Shown here: piece by piece, positions 50,445 through 59,813 of the stretch
Layout of the letters: every line of letters begins with the position of its first letter
How positions within the stretch are numbered: the stretch's first letter is position 1
From: Poriferisodalis sp965208895
GTDB lineage: Bacteria; Actinomycetota; Acidimicrobiia; Acidimicrobiales; Poriferisodalaceae
NCBI RefSeq assembly: GCF_965208895.1
Contig: NZ_OZ242363.1
Coordinates: 1,860,001-1,924,000, forward strand
Direction of reading: 5' to 3'
DNA length: 64,000 nt
Translations under genes and position numbers: made by a program
The notes under the pieces: model-generated
Seen by the model: only the letters and a program-made list of their open reading frames with translations
What the model was told of the DNA's origin: nothing
Database searches by the model: none

Positions 50445-52822
50445 GGCTCGGTCTTCACCGGCGGTGCGCCGGAGATGTCGTGGCCCTGGGTGATGGCCTC
50501 ATAGACCCGATCGGGCAGCAGCGGCATGTCGATATTGCGCACGCCTGTGTCACCGATGGCGTCGATCACGGCGTTCACGAATGCTGCGGGACCGCCGACG
50601 GTGGCGCACTCCCCGATGCCCTTGGCACCGATGGGATGGTGCGGGCACGGAGTCACCACTTCGTGGAGCTCGAAGCCCGGTGTCTCCCACGCAGTCGGCA
50701 GCAGGTAGTCCATGTAGTTCGAGCCGATGCAGTTGCCGTCCTCGTCGAAGGTAATGAACTGCATGTTGGCCATGGCATAGGCCTCGGTGAGCCCGCCCAT
50801 GATCTGGCCCTCGACGATCATCGGGTTGATGCGCACGCCGCAGTCGTCCACCGCCACCACCCGCAGGACGTCCCACACCCCGGTCTCGGGATCGACCTCG
50901 ACGGTCGCGATGTAGCAGGCGAACGGCCACGTGAGGTTCGGCGGGTCGTAGTAGGCGTTGTTCTCGAGGCCCGGCTCCATGCCGTCGGGCATGTTGCTGT
51001 AGGCGGCGATGGCGCATTCCTGGATCGTCACGCCTCGATCAGGGGCGCCGCGCACCGAGAAGCGCCCGAGCTCCCACTCGATGTCCTCTTCGGACACCTC
51101 GAGCAGGTGCGCGGCGATCTTGCGGGCCTTGGCGCGGATCTTGCGAGACACCATGGACACCGCTGCTCCGGCCACCGGCGTGCTGCGAGATGCGTAGGTG
51201 CCCATGCCGAATGGGGCGGTGTCCGTGTCGCCCTCCTCGACGAGCACATCCTCGGCGGGTATGCCGAGTTCGTGGGCGACGATCTGCGCCCACGTGGTCT
51301 CGTGGCCCTGACCCTGGGACTTGGCGCCGGTGCGCAGCAACGCCTTGCCGGTCATATGGACCTTCAGCTCTGCGGAGTCGAACATCTTGATGCCCAAGAT
51401 GTCGTATTCCCGGCTGTTGCCGGCCCCGAGCGGCTCGGTCATGGTCGAGATGCCGATGCCCAGCAGCCGGCCCCGCTGGCGCGCTTCCTCCTTTTGGCGC
51501 AGGAAGTCCTCGTAGCCGATGGCTTCGAGGCCGATGTCGAGGCATTTGGCGTACTGGCCGGAGTCGGTCAGGAAGCCCCAGGGCGTGCGATGGGGGAAGT
51601 CGTCGTCTCGCACCAGGTTGATGCGACGGAACTCGGCCTGATCCATGCCGAGGTCGGCGGCGGCGGCCTGCACCATGCGTTCTTGGAAGTACATCGCCTC
51701 GGTGACACGGAACGAGCACCGATACGCGACCCCTCCCGGCGCCTTATTGGTGTAGACGCCTTGGGCGGTGAGATGGGCGGTCGGGATGTCGTAACAGCTG
51801 AAAGCCGAGTGCATCAGGCCGACCTTGAACTTGCTCGGCTGAGCATCGGAGAAGAACGCACCGTGATCGGAGTCGGTGTGCATGCGCACGCCGAGCATCC
51901 GACCGTCGCTTCGCAGCGCCATCTCGCCTTTGAGGTAGATGTCGCGGCCGAATCCCGTCGAGATGAGGTTCCCGCTCTTGTCCTCGATCCACTTGACCGG
52001 GCATTCGAGCAGGATCGACGCCAGGATCGACACGACGTAGCCGGGATACACCGGCACCTTGTTGCCGAAGCCGCCGCCGAGATCGGGCGAGACGATGCGG
52101 ATCATGTGCTCGGGCAGCTCGGCCACCAGCGCCACCGCAGCCCGGATGATGTGCGGCGCCTGGGTGGTCATGTACACGGTGAGCTTCGAGGTCGCCCGGT
52201 TGAAGTCCGCGATCGAGCCGCACGCCTCAATGGGCGACGGGTGCGAGCGCGGGTAGTGCATTTCGATGGACGAGACCACGTCGGCCTTGGCGAAGGCACG
52301 GTCGGTGCCCTCGCGGTCGCCGACCTCCCAGTCGAACACCACGTTGTCGTTCTGACCGGTCTTGTCGTCGCGGATCAGCGGGGCGTCGGGCGCCTTCGCC
52401 TGAATCGGGTTGACGATGGGCGGCAGCGGCTCGTAGTCGACGACGATCGCCTCGCAACCGTCCTTCGCGATGTAGGGGTCGTCGGCTACGACACAGGCGA
52501 CCTCTTGGCCTTGGAATCTGACCTTGTCGGTGGCGAGGACTGCCTGGGTGTCATAGGACAGCGTCGGCATCCATGCCAGATTCCGGGCGGCCAGCATCTC
52601 GCCCGTGAGCACCATGCGAACGCCCGGGACGGCCCAGGCGGCGCTGACGTCGATGGAGCGGATGCGGGCGTGGGCAAGCGGGCTGCGCAGGATCTCCATG
52701 TGCAGCATCCCGGGCAGGGCAATGTCGTCGATGTAGTTGCCCTTGCCGCGGATGAAGCGGTTGTCTTCGACCCGGTGCCGACTGGCGCCGAGGCCGCCGA
52801 TCTTGATCTCGTCGAGCGCCAT
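50441..52822 (-). CDS. coxL: Carbon-monoxide dehydrogenase large subunit, form I
   Basis: 793 residues from ATG 52822 (a frame extension to 52846 lies in coxS). The active-site loop reads AYRCSFR inside PGGVAYRCSFRVTEAMYF, the form I (AYxCSFR) signature that holds the Cu-S-Mo centre; form II enzymes have AYRGAGR. Other family marks: GKGNYIDDIALPGMLHMEI, PDLGGGFGNK, GAKSQGQGHETTWAQI and GAKGIGECATVGGP. It catalyses CO + H2O to CO2 + 2e- + 2H+. Genes M-S-L stand in canonical order. Confidence 0.96.
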   Translation of the reverse strand: MALDEIKIGGLGASRHRVEDNRFIRGKGNYIDDIALPGMLHMEILRSPLAHARIRSIDVSAAWAVPGVRMVLTGEMLAARNLAWMPTLSYDTQAVLATDKVRFQGQEVACVVADDPYIAKDGCEAIVVDYEPLPPIVNPIQAKAPDAPLIRDDKTGQNDNVVFDWEVGDREGTDRAFAKADVVSSIEMHYPRSHPSPIEACGSIADFNRATSKLTVYMTTQAPHIIRAAVALVAELPEHMIRIVSPDLGGGFGNKVPVYPGYVVSILASILLECPVKWIEDKSGNLISTGFGRDIYLKGEMALRSDGRMLGVRMHTDSDHGAFFSDAQPSKFKVGLMHSAFSCYDIPTAHLTAQGVYTNKAPGGVAYRCSFRVTEAMYFQERMVQAAAADLGMDQAEFRRINLVRDDDFPHRTPWGFLTDSGQYAKCLDIGLEAIGYEDFLRQKEEARQRGRLLGIGISTMTEPLGAGNSREYDILGIKMFDSAELKVHMTGKALLRTGAKSQGQGHETTWAQIVAHELGIPAEDVLVEEGDTDTAPFGMGTYASRSTPVAGAAVSMVSRKIRAKARKIAAHLLEVSEEDIEWELGRFSVRGAPDRGVTIQECAIAAYSNMPDGMEPGLENNAYYDPPNLTWPFACYIATVEVDPETGVWDVLRVVAVDDCGVRINPMIVEGQIMGGLTEAYAMANMQFITFDEDGNCIGSNYMDYLLPTAWETPGFELHEVVTPCPHHPIGAKGIGECATVGGPAAFVNAVIDAIGDTGVRNIDMPLLPDRVYEAITQGHDISGAPPVKTEP

Positions 52823-52823
52823 C

Positions 52824-53393
52824 TCAGCCTTCCTCTCCGGCCTCATCGCTGTCGGCTGCGCCGCCGCCCAGCTTTTCGGCAGCCCACATCACTGCTTTGA
52901 CGATGTTCTGGTAGCCGGTGCAGCGGCACAGGTTCCCCGAGAGTGCCCAGCGGATCTCATCCTCGGTTGGGTTCGGGTTCTCTTCGAGCAGGGCCTTGGC
53001 GCTGAGCATCATTCCCGGAGTGCAGAAGCCGCACTGCAGGCCGTGTTCGTCCTTGAAGCCTTCCTGGATCGGGTGCAGCTCGCTGGCGGTTGCCAAGCCT
53101 TCGACGGTGAGGATCTCGTGGCCGTCGGCTTGAACAGCGAACATCGTGCAGCTCTTGACGGGCACACCGTCGTAGAGCACCGTGCATGCGCCGCAATTGG
53201 TCGTGTCGCAGCCGGTGTGGGTGCCCGTCAGGCGGAAGCCGTTGCGCAGCAGGTGTGCCAGCAGCAGCCGCGGTTCGACATCGGCGGCGCGGCGTTCGCC
53301 GTTCACGGTCAATTCCAGCCGGCGAACCGGCACTGCGTCGTCCGGTCCTTGGTCACCGACGCTCGGCCGGACCTCCTCGAACAATGTGCTCAT
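52824..53393 (-). CDS. coxS: Carbon-monoxide dehydrogenase small [2Fe-2S] subunit
   Basis: 189 residues from ATG 53393. Plant-type [2Fe-2S] GCDTTNCGACTVLYDG and the C-terminal cluster CGFCTPGMM ... CRCTGYQNI give the two [2Fe-2S] clusters that pass electrons from Mo-Cu to FAD. The N-terminus is ~25 residues longer than usual (MSTLFEEVRPSVGDQGPDDA). Stop and start of coxM/coxS are 1 base apart. Confidence 0.95.
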   Translation of the reverse strand: MSTLFEEVRPSVGDQGPDDAVPVRRLELTVNGERRAADVEPRLLLAHLLRNGFRLTGTHTGCDTTNCGACTVLYDGVPVKSCTMFAVQADGHEILTVEGLATASELHPIQEGFKDEHGLQCGFCTPGMMLSAKALLEENPNPTEDEIRWALSGNLCRCTGYQNIVKAVMWAAEKLGGGAADSDEAGEEG

Positions 53394-53394
53394 C

Positions 53395-54270
53395 TCAGGC
53401 CGCCTTGCGTTCAGACCGCTGGATTTGCGCGCCGATGCGGCGCACGAACGTTGCGACGACGTGGCGCTTGTAGTCGGCGCTTCCTCGATGGTCGGAGCGG
53501 GGCTGGGCCGCTTCGGCGGCGAGCTGGGCCGCTGCGTCCACGGCGTCGGCCTCAAGTGACGTGCCGACCAGAGCCGCCGCCGCGCCCGAGGCGTTGATGG
53601 TGGCGGGCCCGACGCCGGTCAGCCCGATGCCTGCCTTGGCGACGCTGTCGCCCGACATCTCCACCGAGACCGCGACGCCGACGGTGGCGAAGTCGCCGAC
53701 ACGGCGCTCGAGCTTGAGGTAGCCGCCGGCCCGGGTTCCGTGTGCTGCGGGAACCACCGCTTCGACAGCGATCTCGTCGGCAGCGAGCACCGTCTGGAAC
53801 GGGCCGTCGATGAGGTCGTCGACCGGAATGGACCGCTGGCCGTTTGGGCCCCGGGCCACGATGGCGCCGTCGAGCGAGACCATCACCGAGGCCCAGTCGC
53901 CCTGCGGGTCGGCGTGGCACACCGAGCCGACGAGCGTTCCTCGTGTGCGTACGAGCGGGTCGGCCACCACAGGTGCCGCGGCGGCGATCGTGGGCTGATG
54001 GTCGCCCAGCGTGGCCGACTTCTCGAGATCGGCGTGACGGCACAGTGCACCGATGCGGTAGGTGCCGTCGCCATCAGCCCGGTGGTAGTTGAGACCGCCG
54101 ATGCCGTTGATGTCCACGATCATCGCCGGAGCGGCAAATCGCAGCTTCATCATCGGGATGAGGCTCTGTCCGCCGGCCAGGATCTTTGCCTCGCCGTCTG
54201 CCGCGGCGAGCATTCCGATGGCTTCGGCGACGGTCGAGGGGGCTTCATAGCGGAAGCGGGATGGGTACAT
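53395..54270 (-). CDS. coxM: Carbon-monoxide dehydrogenase medium (FAD) subunit
   Basis: 291 residues. FRYEAPSTVAEAIGMLAAAD, the FAD-binding AGGQSLIPMMKLR and the second motif TRGTLVGSVCHADPQGDWAS-type are complete. It transfers electrons from the Fe-S subunit through FAD to quinone, with CoxG. GGAGGCTGAGGC upstream is a strong ribosome site. Confidence 0.95.
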   Translation of the reverse strand: MYPSRFRYEAPSTVAEAIGMLAAADGEAKILAGGQSLIPMMKLRFAAPAMIVDINGIGGLNYHRADGDGTYRIGALCRHADLEKSATLGDHQPTIAAAAPVVADPLVRTRGTLVGSVCHADPQGDWASVMVSLDGAIVARGPNGQRSIPVDDLIDGPFQTVLAADEIAVEAVVPAAHGTRAGGYLKLERRVGDFATVGVAVSVEMSGDSVAKAGIGLTGVGPATINASGAAAALVGTSLEADAVDAAAQLAAEAAQPRSDHRGSADYKRHVVATFVRRIGAQIQRSERKAA

Positions 54271-54273
54271 GCC

Positions 54274-54528
54274 TCAGCCTCCTGTCGGCGGTCCGCCGGG
54301 CCCTTGTGGGTCGGGAACAGCTCGCGGCATCGACTCGTCGTCGGGATCCGGCCGTCGCTCCTGGTGTGGCGGCCACGGTCCTTGGACCGGCTGACCTGCG
54401 ACTTTGAGATAGTCGATGATCTGCGGCCATGCCCAGATCGTCGGGCTCGCGCCTTCGGTGGGCGCACCCTCGATGACCTCGTACAGCCTTGGGTTGCCAG
54501 CGCTGTGGCCTGATGACTCGATCGGCAT
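54274..54528 (-). CDS. Small hypothetical protein leading the cox operon
   Basis: 84 residues: SAGNPRLYEVIEGAPTEGAS, TIWAWPQIIDYLKVAGQPVQ, then a Pro-rich tail. It ends 3 bases before coxM, so it is the first gene of the operon, and its promoter should lie in 54529-54714. No recognised family; the tail may be disordered. Confidence 0.65.
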   Translation of the reverse strand: MPIESSGHSAGNPRLYEVIEGAPTEGASPTIWAWPQIIDYLKVAGQPVQGPWPPHQERRPDPDDESMPRAVPDPQGPGGPPTGG

Positions 54529-54714
54529 GGATACCCCTTCCCCCGGAGATCCGGCCGTGTCTGCGGCACTGTGAACTTACCACTGCTCCCCCGAGCGCTC
54601 AGAACGAACTCGCAAGCCACACGTGTAGGTGCACCCGCTGCGGCGGCGGCCGGACCCTCTGCGGCCAGCGATCCGGCAGGTCGCAACGTCTCAGAGTCTC
54701 CTGCCGCCGCAGCT

Positions 54715-55254
54715 ATGGCATCTGTGCCCCTGGCAGCGATACTCACGGGCATGTCACTCGGCTTCAGCGGTTCGCTTCTCGGTGCGGGAGTGAACTCAGG
54801 CTGGTATCAGGCAGTCCTCGTGGTCCATCTGGCCAGTGCGGTGGTGGGCTTCGGCGGCAGCGCACTGGGCACGGTGATGCTGCGCCGCGCTTGGGCCGAG
54901 GGTCCTGACGCAGCGGCAGCCGTGCGGCGGACGTTCGAATTCGCTTCGAATCGCCTCACCGACGTGGCGGCTTATCTGGCCGGTATAGCGGGCTTTGTTG
55001 CAGTGCTCATCGGACCGTGGAACTTCCGGCAGGGTTGGGTGACGATCGGGTTCGTCCTGTACTTCGCCTGGGCGGGCATCAACCACGGCGCTCTGCGTCC
55101 GACCGGCGCCAAGCTGGCCGAAGCCTTGGACGCGGGACCCGAACTGTCTGCCGACGCGCAACGGTTGCGCAAGCGGGCCGAGCTGTGGTCCATGGCGAGC
55201 AACTTGGTCATCGTGGCCGCAATTGCCGTGATGGTGACCAAACCCGGCCTGTAG
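54715..55254 (+). CDS. DUF2269-like integral membrane protein
   Basis: About 180 residues from ATG 54715 (the frame opens at 54571, with an Ala-rich unconvincing leader). Four helices: WYQAVLVVHLASAVVGFGGS, DVAAYLAGIAGFVAVLIGPW, TIGFVLYFAWAGINHGALRP and LVIVAAIAVMVTKPG. H/S-rich first helix and the conserved-looking NHG suggest haem or metal contact; function unknown. Divergent from the cox operon. Confidence 0.7.
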   Translation: MASVPLAAILTGMSLGFSGSLLGAGVNSGWYQAVLVVHLASAVVGFGGSALGTVMLRRAWAEGPDAAAAVRRTFEFASNRLTDVAAYLAGIAGFVAVLIGPWNFRQGWVTIGFVLYFAWAGINHGALRPTGAKLAEALDAGPELSADAQRLRKRAELWSMASNLVIVAAIAVMVTKPGL

Positions 55255-55302
55255 CTCACCCCACCACGCAAACACCGATCTCGCCGCGTAGCGTTGGCGC
55301 GG

Positions 55303-56361
55303 ATGACTGACCAACGGCGGCAGCGTGTGTGCGTGATCCCAGGTGATGACGCCGCGCCCGAAGCGATGGCGGCGTCGCTTCGAGTTCTGGACGCGTTGGA
55401 CCTGCCCATCGACTGGGACCATGTGCCGATCGGCGATGAGCTGGCGGCGCTGACACCCGACGAGCGGGAAACCTTGGTCGGCGAGCGCATCGACGCCGCC
55501 GACACGGTGCTGTTCGGCTCGTCGAACGGCACCACGCCTGGGGCGGGCTTCATGCGCTGGGGCAAGCGCACCTACGCCAACGTGCGGCCGGTTCGCTGGC
55601 GGCCCGGCTATGCCTCCCCGCTGGCTCGGCCCGAAGGCATCGACTACGTCATCGTGCGCGAGAACCTCGAGGACATGTATGTCGGCGTCATGGGCCCCGC
55701 CAAGGCGCTGCTGGATGCAGGGCTGACCGAGGGCCGCTCCCGCGTGCCGCCCGACGCCGTCAACGGCCGCTTCGCGGCCAAGATCATCACCCGGCCCGGC
55801 ACCGAGCAGGTCACCCGATTTGCCGCCGAGTTGGCGCTGAGCCGCGGTGGCAAGCTGACTGTCTCGGCCAAGACGAACATGCTCCCCGCGACCGATCGCT
55901 GGTTCTGCGACATCGCCCGCGAGGTGGCCTCTGAGTACCCGGGCCTGGAATACGAGCAGTTCATCATCGACGACATGGCCCACCGGCTGGTCGTGCGACC
56001 CCATGACCTCGACGTGCTGCTGCTGCCGAACCTCTACGGCGACATCCTGTCCGACCAGGGCGCCGGCACCATCGGCGGCATGGGCCTGGCGCCGTCTGGC
56101 TGTTACGGCGATGACTGGGCGTACTTCGAGTCGGCCCACGGCACGGCACCCGACATCGCCGGAATGGGCATCATCAACCCGACCGCCACGCTCGAATCAG
56201 CCGAGATGATGCTGCGCCACCTGGGGCTCGAGGCCCCCGCGGATCGGCTGGACCGGGCCCTGGCAGAGGTGTACGAGGACGGCGACCAACTGACGCCCGA
56301 CCAAGGCGGCAGCGCAGGCACGGAAGACTTCGCCACCGCCGTCATCGAAATGCTCTCGTAG
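55303..56361 (+). CDS. Isocitrate/isopropylmalate dehydrogenase family protein
   Basis: 352 residues from ATG 55303. VCVIPGDDAAPEAMAASLRV, RPVRWRPGYASPLARPEGID, YVIVRENLEDMYVGVMG, LLLPNLYGDILSDQGAG and FESAHGTAPDIAGMGIINPT are beta-decarboxylating dehydrogenase hallmarks. The substrate loop differs from LeuB, so tartrate, homoisocitrate or another 2-hydroxyacid is possible. Uses NAD(P) and a divalent metal. Confidence 0.88.
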   Translation: MTDQRRQRVCVIPGDDAAPEAMAASLRVLDALDLPIDWDHVPIGDELAALTPDERETLVGERIDAADTVLFGSSNGTTPGAGFMRWGKRTYANVRPVRWRPGYASPLARPEGIDYVIVRENLEDMYVGVMGPAKALLDAGLTEGRSRVPPDAVNGRFAAKIITRPGTEQVTRFAAELALSRGGKLTVSAKTNMLPATDRWFCDIAREVASEYPGLEYEQFIIDDMAHRLVVRPHDLDVLLLPNLYGDILSDQGAGTIGGMGLAPSGCYGDDWAYFESAHGTAPDIAGMGIINPTATLESAEMMLRHLGLEAPADRLDRALAEVYEDGDQLTPDQGGSAGTEDFATAVIEMLS

Positions 56362-56391
56362 GCACTGACCAAGCCGGAATACACTGAGGCC

Positions 56392-56664
56392 ATGGCGCAA
56401 GCCCAGTTGCACATCCCTTCGCAAGAGTGGCTCAACACCGCGCTCGCCGGTGCCACCGTCGAAGAAGTCTCCGATGACGAGGGCACGCTGGCCGGATGGT
56501 GGGCCGAGAACTCGGACTGTCCCGGTGCGTCCGCATACGGCACCACTCAGGAGGAGGCTCACGAGAGGCTCCAGGAAGTGCTCGCAGGGTGGGTCCAGCT
56601 CGGCCAAGAACTCGATCACCCGATTCCTTCGATCCGTGAAGGCGAAATCGCCGCACCTGCATGA
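56392..56664 (+). CDS. hicB: HicB-like antitoxin
   Basis: 90 residues. The partly degenerate RNase H-like HicB fold is seen in EEVSDDEGTLAGWWAENSDC, SAYGTTQEEAHERLQEVLAG and WVQLGQELDHPIPS. HicB binds and inactivates HicA; here it precedes HicA by ATGA overlap, the less common order. Confidence 0.85.
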   Translation: MAQAQLHIPSQEWLNTALAGATVEEVSDDEGTLAGWWAENSDCPGASAYGTTQEEAHERLQEVLAGWVQLGQELDHPIPSIREGEIAAPA

Positions 56665-56876
56665 CGAGTCGGCTCCCCCCAGCCCCACGTCGCGAGTTCA
56701 TCCGCTTCCTCAGCGAGCGGGGCTGGGACGGTCCCCGAACCGGCGGCAATCACGAATTCATGATCAAAGACAGCCATCGACAGGTCATCCCGGGCGACCG
56801 CGAGATCCCCGCTCCGTTCCTGCTGCGCCCGTTGAAGCAAGCGGGCTGCACACGCCAGGACTGGCTGAACCGCTAG
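56661..56876 (+). CDS. hicA: HicA-like mRNA interferase toxin
   Basis: 71 residues of dsRBD-like fold: REFIRFLSERGWDGPRTGGN, with the catalytic His in GGNHEFM, HRQVIPGDREIPAPFLLRPL. HicA cleaves mRNA. Complete length and the His is kept, so the module looks active. Confidence 0.87.
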   Translation: MTSRLPPAPRREFIRFLSERGWDGPRTGGNHEFMIKDSHRQVIPGDREIPAPFLLRPLKQAGCTRQDWLNR

Positions 56877-56998
56877 CTCACGACGCCCTTTCTCCCTCAG
56901 TTCGACGCACGACCATCACCTCGCGTCCGGTCGTTGCTCCTCTTCGCGCACGCCGTCCAGACGACCGCTGTTGACTGCCTGACTACGCTTCATCGCCC

Positions 56999-57381
56999 AT
57001 GACACCACCCGATGCCGAACGTCTGGCGGCAGTCCGCACGGCGGCACAACGGTGGCAGAACGAGTTGCTCGACACGACAGGTCGCAACCGGCTCTTCCGG
57101 TTCCGCGATCTGCGAACCGGAACGCTGGATCTCACGCCCGGTCACAGACCATCTCCAACCTCATTGCGGCGCTCGCAGCCCAAGGCAAGCGAGTGCTGTT
57201 CGTCGCAGAGAAACGAGCCGCACTTGAGGCCGTCACCAAGCGGCTCAACGGCGCCGGACTGGGCGATCCGGTCATGGACTTGCATGGCGGTGCTACTGCC
57301 CGCCGGGAGTCCGCCGCCGGATTGACTGCTTCGATCAACAACGTCCACAGCATTCCGGCATTACCAGGAGAGCGATCATGA
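56999..57381 (+). pseudogene. Remnant of a DUF4011-type SF1 helicase gene
   Basis: The first ~45 codons (AERLAAVRTAAQRWQNELLD then TTGRNRLFRFRDLRTGTLDL) match the start of DUF4011/SF1 helicases. Then, in another frame, comes a piece from the helicase motif I region (SQTISNLIAALAAQGKRVLF, VAEKRAALEAVTKRL). Over a thousand residues normally lie around and behind these pieces, so an internal deletion and frame change have removed nearly all. The Walker A GTGK has been lost (reads ARSQTIS). Confidence 0.72.
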
Positions 57382-58526
57382 GCGAAACTTCCACAAGCTC
57401 CGAGACACTGCCGCGGGGGATACCTGACGACCGGCCCGCAGACGGCCACGACAGCGCATCTGAGTCGTTCCGGCTCGACGAACTGCGGCAGTGGGGCATC
57501 GCTGCGTACGTGGCCGCCGGCATGGCTGCCGATGACGCTGCGACCGTCGTCGACAACCAGCTCTGGTCGGACAGGCGGGGCGTCGACACGCACGGCTTCC
57601 AGCGGGTGAGCTGGTACGTGAACTGGTTCCGTGACGGCACCACCAATCCCACCGCCCAGTGCGAGATCGTGACCCGCACGCCGTCCGTCCTGGTCGCCGA
57701 CGGGCACCACGGACTCGGTCAGCTCGTCATCACCCGCTTCATGGAGCAGCTCATCGACGCCGCCACCGAAAGCGGCTTGGTGGTCGGGGTGATCCGCAAC
57801 TCCAACGACTGGGGCTGCGGGGCGAACTACCCGTACCACGCCGCCGAAGCCGGCTTCGTCTGTTACGGCACGACCACCTCGGTGCCGAACCTGGCCCCGT
57901 TCGGCAGCCGCCGCAAGCTGTTCGGCAACAACCCCATCGTGTGGACATTCCCCCGCCGCGATGAGCCACCGATCGTGCTCGACATGGCGATCACCCCGGT
58001 CGCGCTCGGCAAGGTGCTGCGTGCTCGTTCCGAGGGCGCCGACATCCCCGTCGAGTGGGGCTTCCTCGACCGTGACGGCAACCCCACCGTCGATCCCGAT
58101 GTAGCGATGCGCGGCATCGTGCCGGCCATCGGCGGCTACAAGGGCATCGGCATGATCACCGCCTCGAACATCGCTGCGGGGATCCTCGCCGGGTCGGCAC
58201 ACACCGGCGATGTGGCGGTCGGGCGTCGAGGGCAGTTCTTCCTGCTGATGGACCCCGGCGTGTTCCGGGACCGCAACGAGTACTACGACGACATCGAGGA
58301 CATGGTCGCCCAGATCCGCGCTGCCGGCGAAGAGGACGTGCTGCCAGGCCAAACCGTGTACCTGCCCGGCGAACTCGAACAACTCGCGATGGACCGGCGC
58401 ACCGCCGACGGCACGGTGAGCTATCCCGCATCGGTGGTGCGCTCGCTGCGCCGTGTCGGCGATGAGCTCGGCGTGCCGTTCGACTGCGCAGCCGTGTCTG
58501 ACGCCAGCCCCGCAGGAGGCTCGTAG
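57378..58526 (+). CDS. Ldh-family NAD(P)-dependent dehydrogenase (malate/L-lactate type)
   Basis: 382 residues from ATG 57378. LRQWGIAAYVAAGMAADDAA, QLWSDRRGVDTHGFQRVSWY, RNSNDWGCGANYPYHAAEAG, ATNS-type FGNNPIVWTFPRRDEPPIVL and GGYKGIGMI are features of the COG2055 family. It oxidises a 2-hydroxy acid (malate, lactate, sulfolactate or ureidoglycolate). The next gene starts on its stop, so they form an operon. Confidence 0.88.
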   Translation: MSETSTSSETLPRGIPDDRPADGHDSASESFRLDELRQWGIAAYVAAGMAADDAATVVDNQLWSDRRGVDTHGFQRVSWYVNWFRDGTTNPTAQCEIVTRTPSVLVADGHHGLGQLVITRFMEQLIDAATESGLVVGVIRNSNDWGCGANYPYHAAEAGFVCYGTTTSVPNLAPFGSRRKLFGNNPIVWTFPRRDEPPIVLDMAITPVALGKVLRARSEGADIPVEWGFLDRDGNPTVDPDVAMRGIVPAIGGYKGIGMITASNIAAGILAGSAHTGDVAVGRRGQFFLLMDPGVFRDRNEYYDDIEDMVAQIRAAGEEDVLPGQTVYLPGELEQLAMDRRTADGTVSYPASVVRSLRRVGDELGVPFDCAAVSDASPAGGS

Positions 58527-59719
58527 TGGCAGAAACCGATGCGGCCGACAGCGCAGCGAGCGACAAGATGCTGGCGCTCGCGGCTGAGTGGATCCCCACA
58601 CTGAAAGAGCGAGGCGTCGAGATCGACCGGCTGCGGCAACTCCCCCAAGACCTCGCTGAAACACTCGCCGCCGACGGCTTCTACCGGACCTTGGTGCCGC
58701 CGGCGCTCGGCGGCATGGGACTGTCACCAGCCGTCGTGGCCGAGATCAGCGAAGTACTGGCGATGGGCAACGCGTCGGCGGCGTGGTGCACGTTCATAGG
58801 TTCGACGTCGCAGATCATGTTCGCCGCCCTGGAGCCCGCCCAGCTGGCCGAGGTGCTGGAGAACCCCAAGGTCATCACCGCCGGAGTGTTTGCGCACTCT
58901 GGGACGGCCACCCCCGCGCCGGGGCCGCACGGTGCCGACGGCTACGTCGTGAACGGCCGCTGGGCATGGGCGTCGGGCTCTCACAACGCCGAGTGGATTT
59001 CCGGCGGCGTGCAGATCGACAGCGGCACGCCGAGCGATGCCGGGCAGCCGGCGCTGGGACGGGCCTTTTTCCGTCCCGAAGACATCGTGCTCCACGACGA
59101 TTGGCACACCAGCGGGCTGCGAGGCTCGGGTTCGAGCACCTTCGAAGCCGACGGCATCTGGCTCCCTTCCGACCGCATCGCCTATGAGCGCGCCATCTTG
59201 AAGTCGCCGCATGCGGCCCAGCCGTTGTATCGGATGCCGCTGTTCGGTCTGCTGGCGCTGCCGATCGGCGCGATCGCACTGGGCATGGCCCGTGCCTGCA
59301 TCGACGAGGTCATCGAGGTCGCCACCTCGAAGGTGCCCCAAGGCTCCCGTCGCACACTCGGACAGCGTCCGTCGCTCCACTCAGCCGTGGCGGTCGCCGA
59401 CACCGAAGTGCGGGCCGCCCGCACGCTGCTGTACGCAGAGATCGGTGCCGCGTGGGAACGAGCGCAGCACAGGTTGGCAGACCTGGAGATCAGGCGAAAC
59501 CTGCGCACCGCCACCACCCACGCGATGCAGACAAGCTTGCGGGTTGCGCAGTCGATGAACTCCGCCGTGGGCGGCACGGCCGTGTTCGAAGCGTCGCCGC
59601 TTCAGCGCCACCTGCGCGACGCCCAAACAGCCTCAGCTCACTTCATGGTCGCGATGCCAGTCATGGAACTCACCGGCCGCACATTCTTCGACCCCGACGC
59701 CGACACCTCGGGCCTGTAG
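58526..59719 (+). CDS. Acyl-CoA dehydrogenase-like flavoprotein (monooxygenase type)
   Basis: 397 residues, GTG 58526. FYRTLVPPALGGMGLSPAVV, NASAAWCTFIGSTSQIMFAA, GRWAWASGSHNAEWISGGVQ and DDWHTSGLRGSGSSTFEADG fit group D flavin-dependent monooxygenases (HsaA/HpaB-like, ACAD fold). The usual ACAD catalytic Glu is not visible, favouring oxygenase over dehydrogenase. It probably hydroxylates an aromatic or acts on a nitrogen compound together with a separate reductase, not seen here. Confidence 0.82.
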   Translation: MAETDAADSAASDKMLALAAEWIPTLKERGVEIDRLRQLPQDLAETLAADGFYRTLVPPALGGMGLSPAVVAEISEVLAMGNASAAWCTFIGSTSQIMFAALEPAQLAEVLENPKVITAGVFAHSGTATPAPGPHGADGYVVNGRWAWASGSHNAEWISGGVQIDSGTPSDAGQPALGRAFFRPEDIVLHDDWHTSGLRGSGSSTFEADGIWLPSDRIAYERAILKSPHAAQPLYRMPLFGLLALPIGAIALGMARACIDEVIEVATSKVPQGSRRTLGQRPSLHSAVAVADTEVRAARTLLYAEIGAAWERAQHRLADLEIRRNLRTATTHAMQTSLRVAQSMNSAVGGTAVFEASPLQRHLRDAQTASAHFMVAMPVMELTGRTFFDPDADTSGL

Positions 59720-59813
59720 TCGCAGGCCCGACGCGCTGCATGGGCCTCATCGGCCCTCCAGACGGTCTTGCACGCTGCCTGATGGCCTGCGGGCGCTACT
59801 TCATCGGCGTTGA

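Noticed and set aside
59721..59792. CGCAGGCC/GGCCTGCG pair as a terminator
   Set aside because: Arms are 56 bases apart and only 8 bases long, easily chance in GC-rich DNA.
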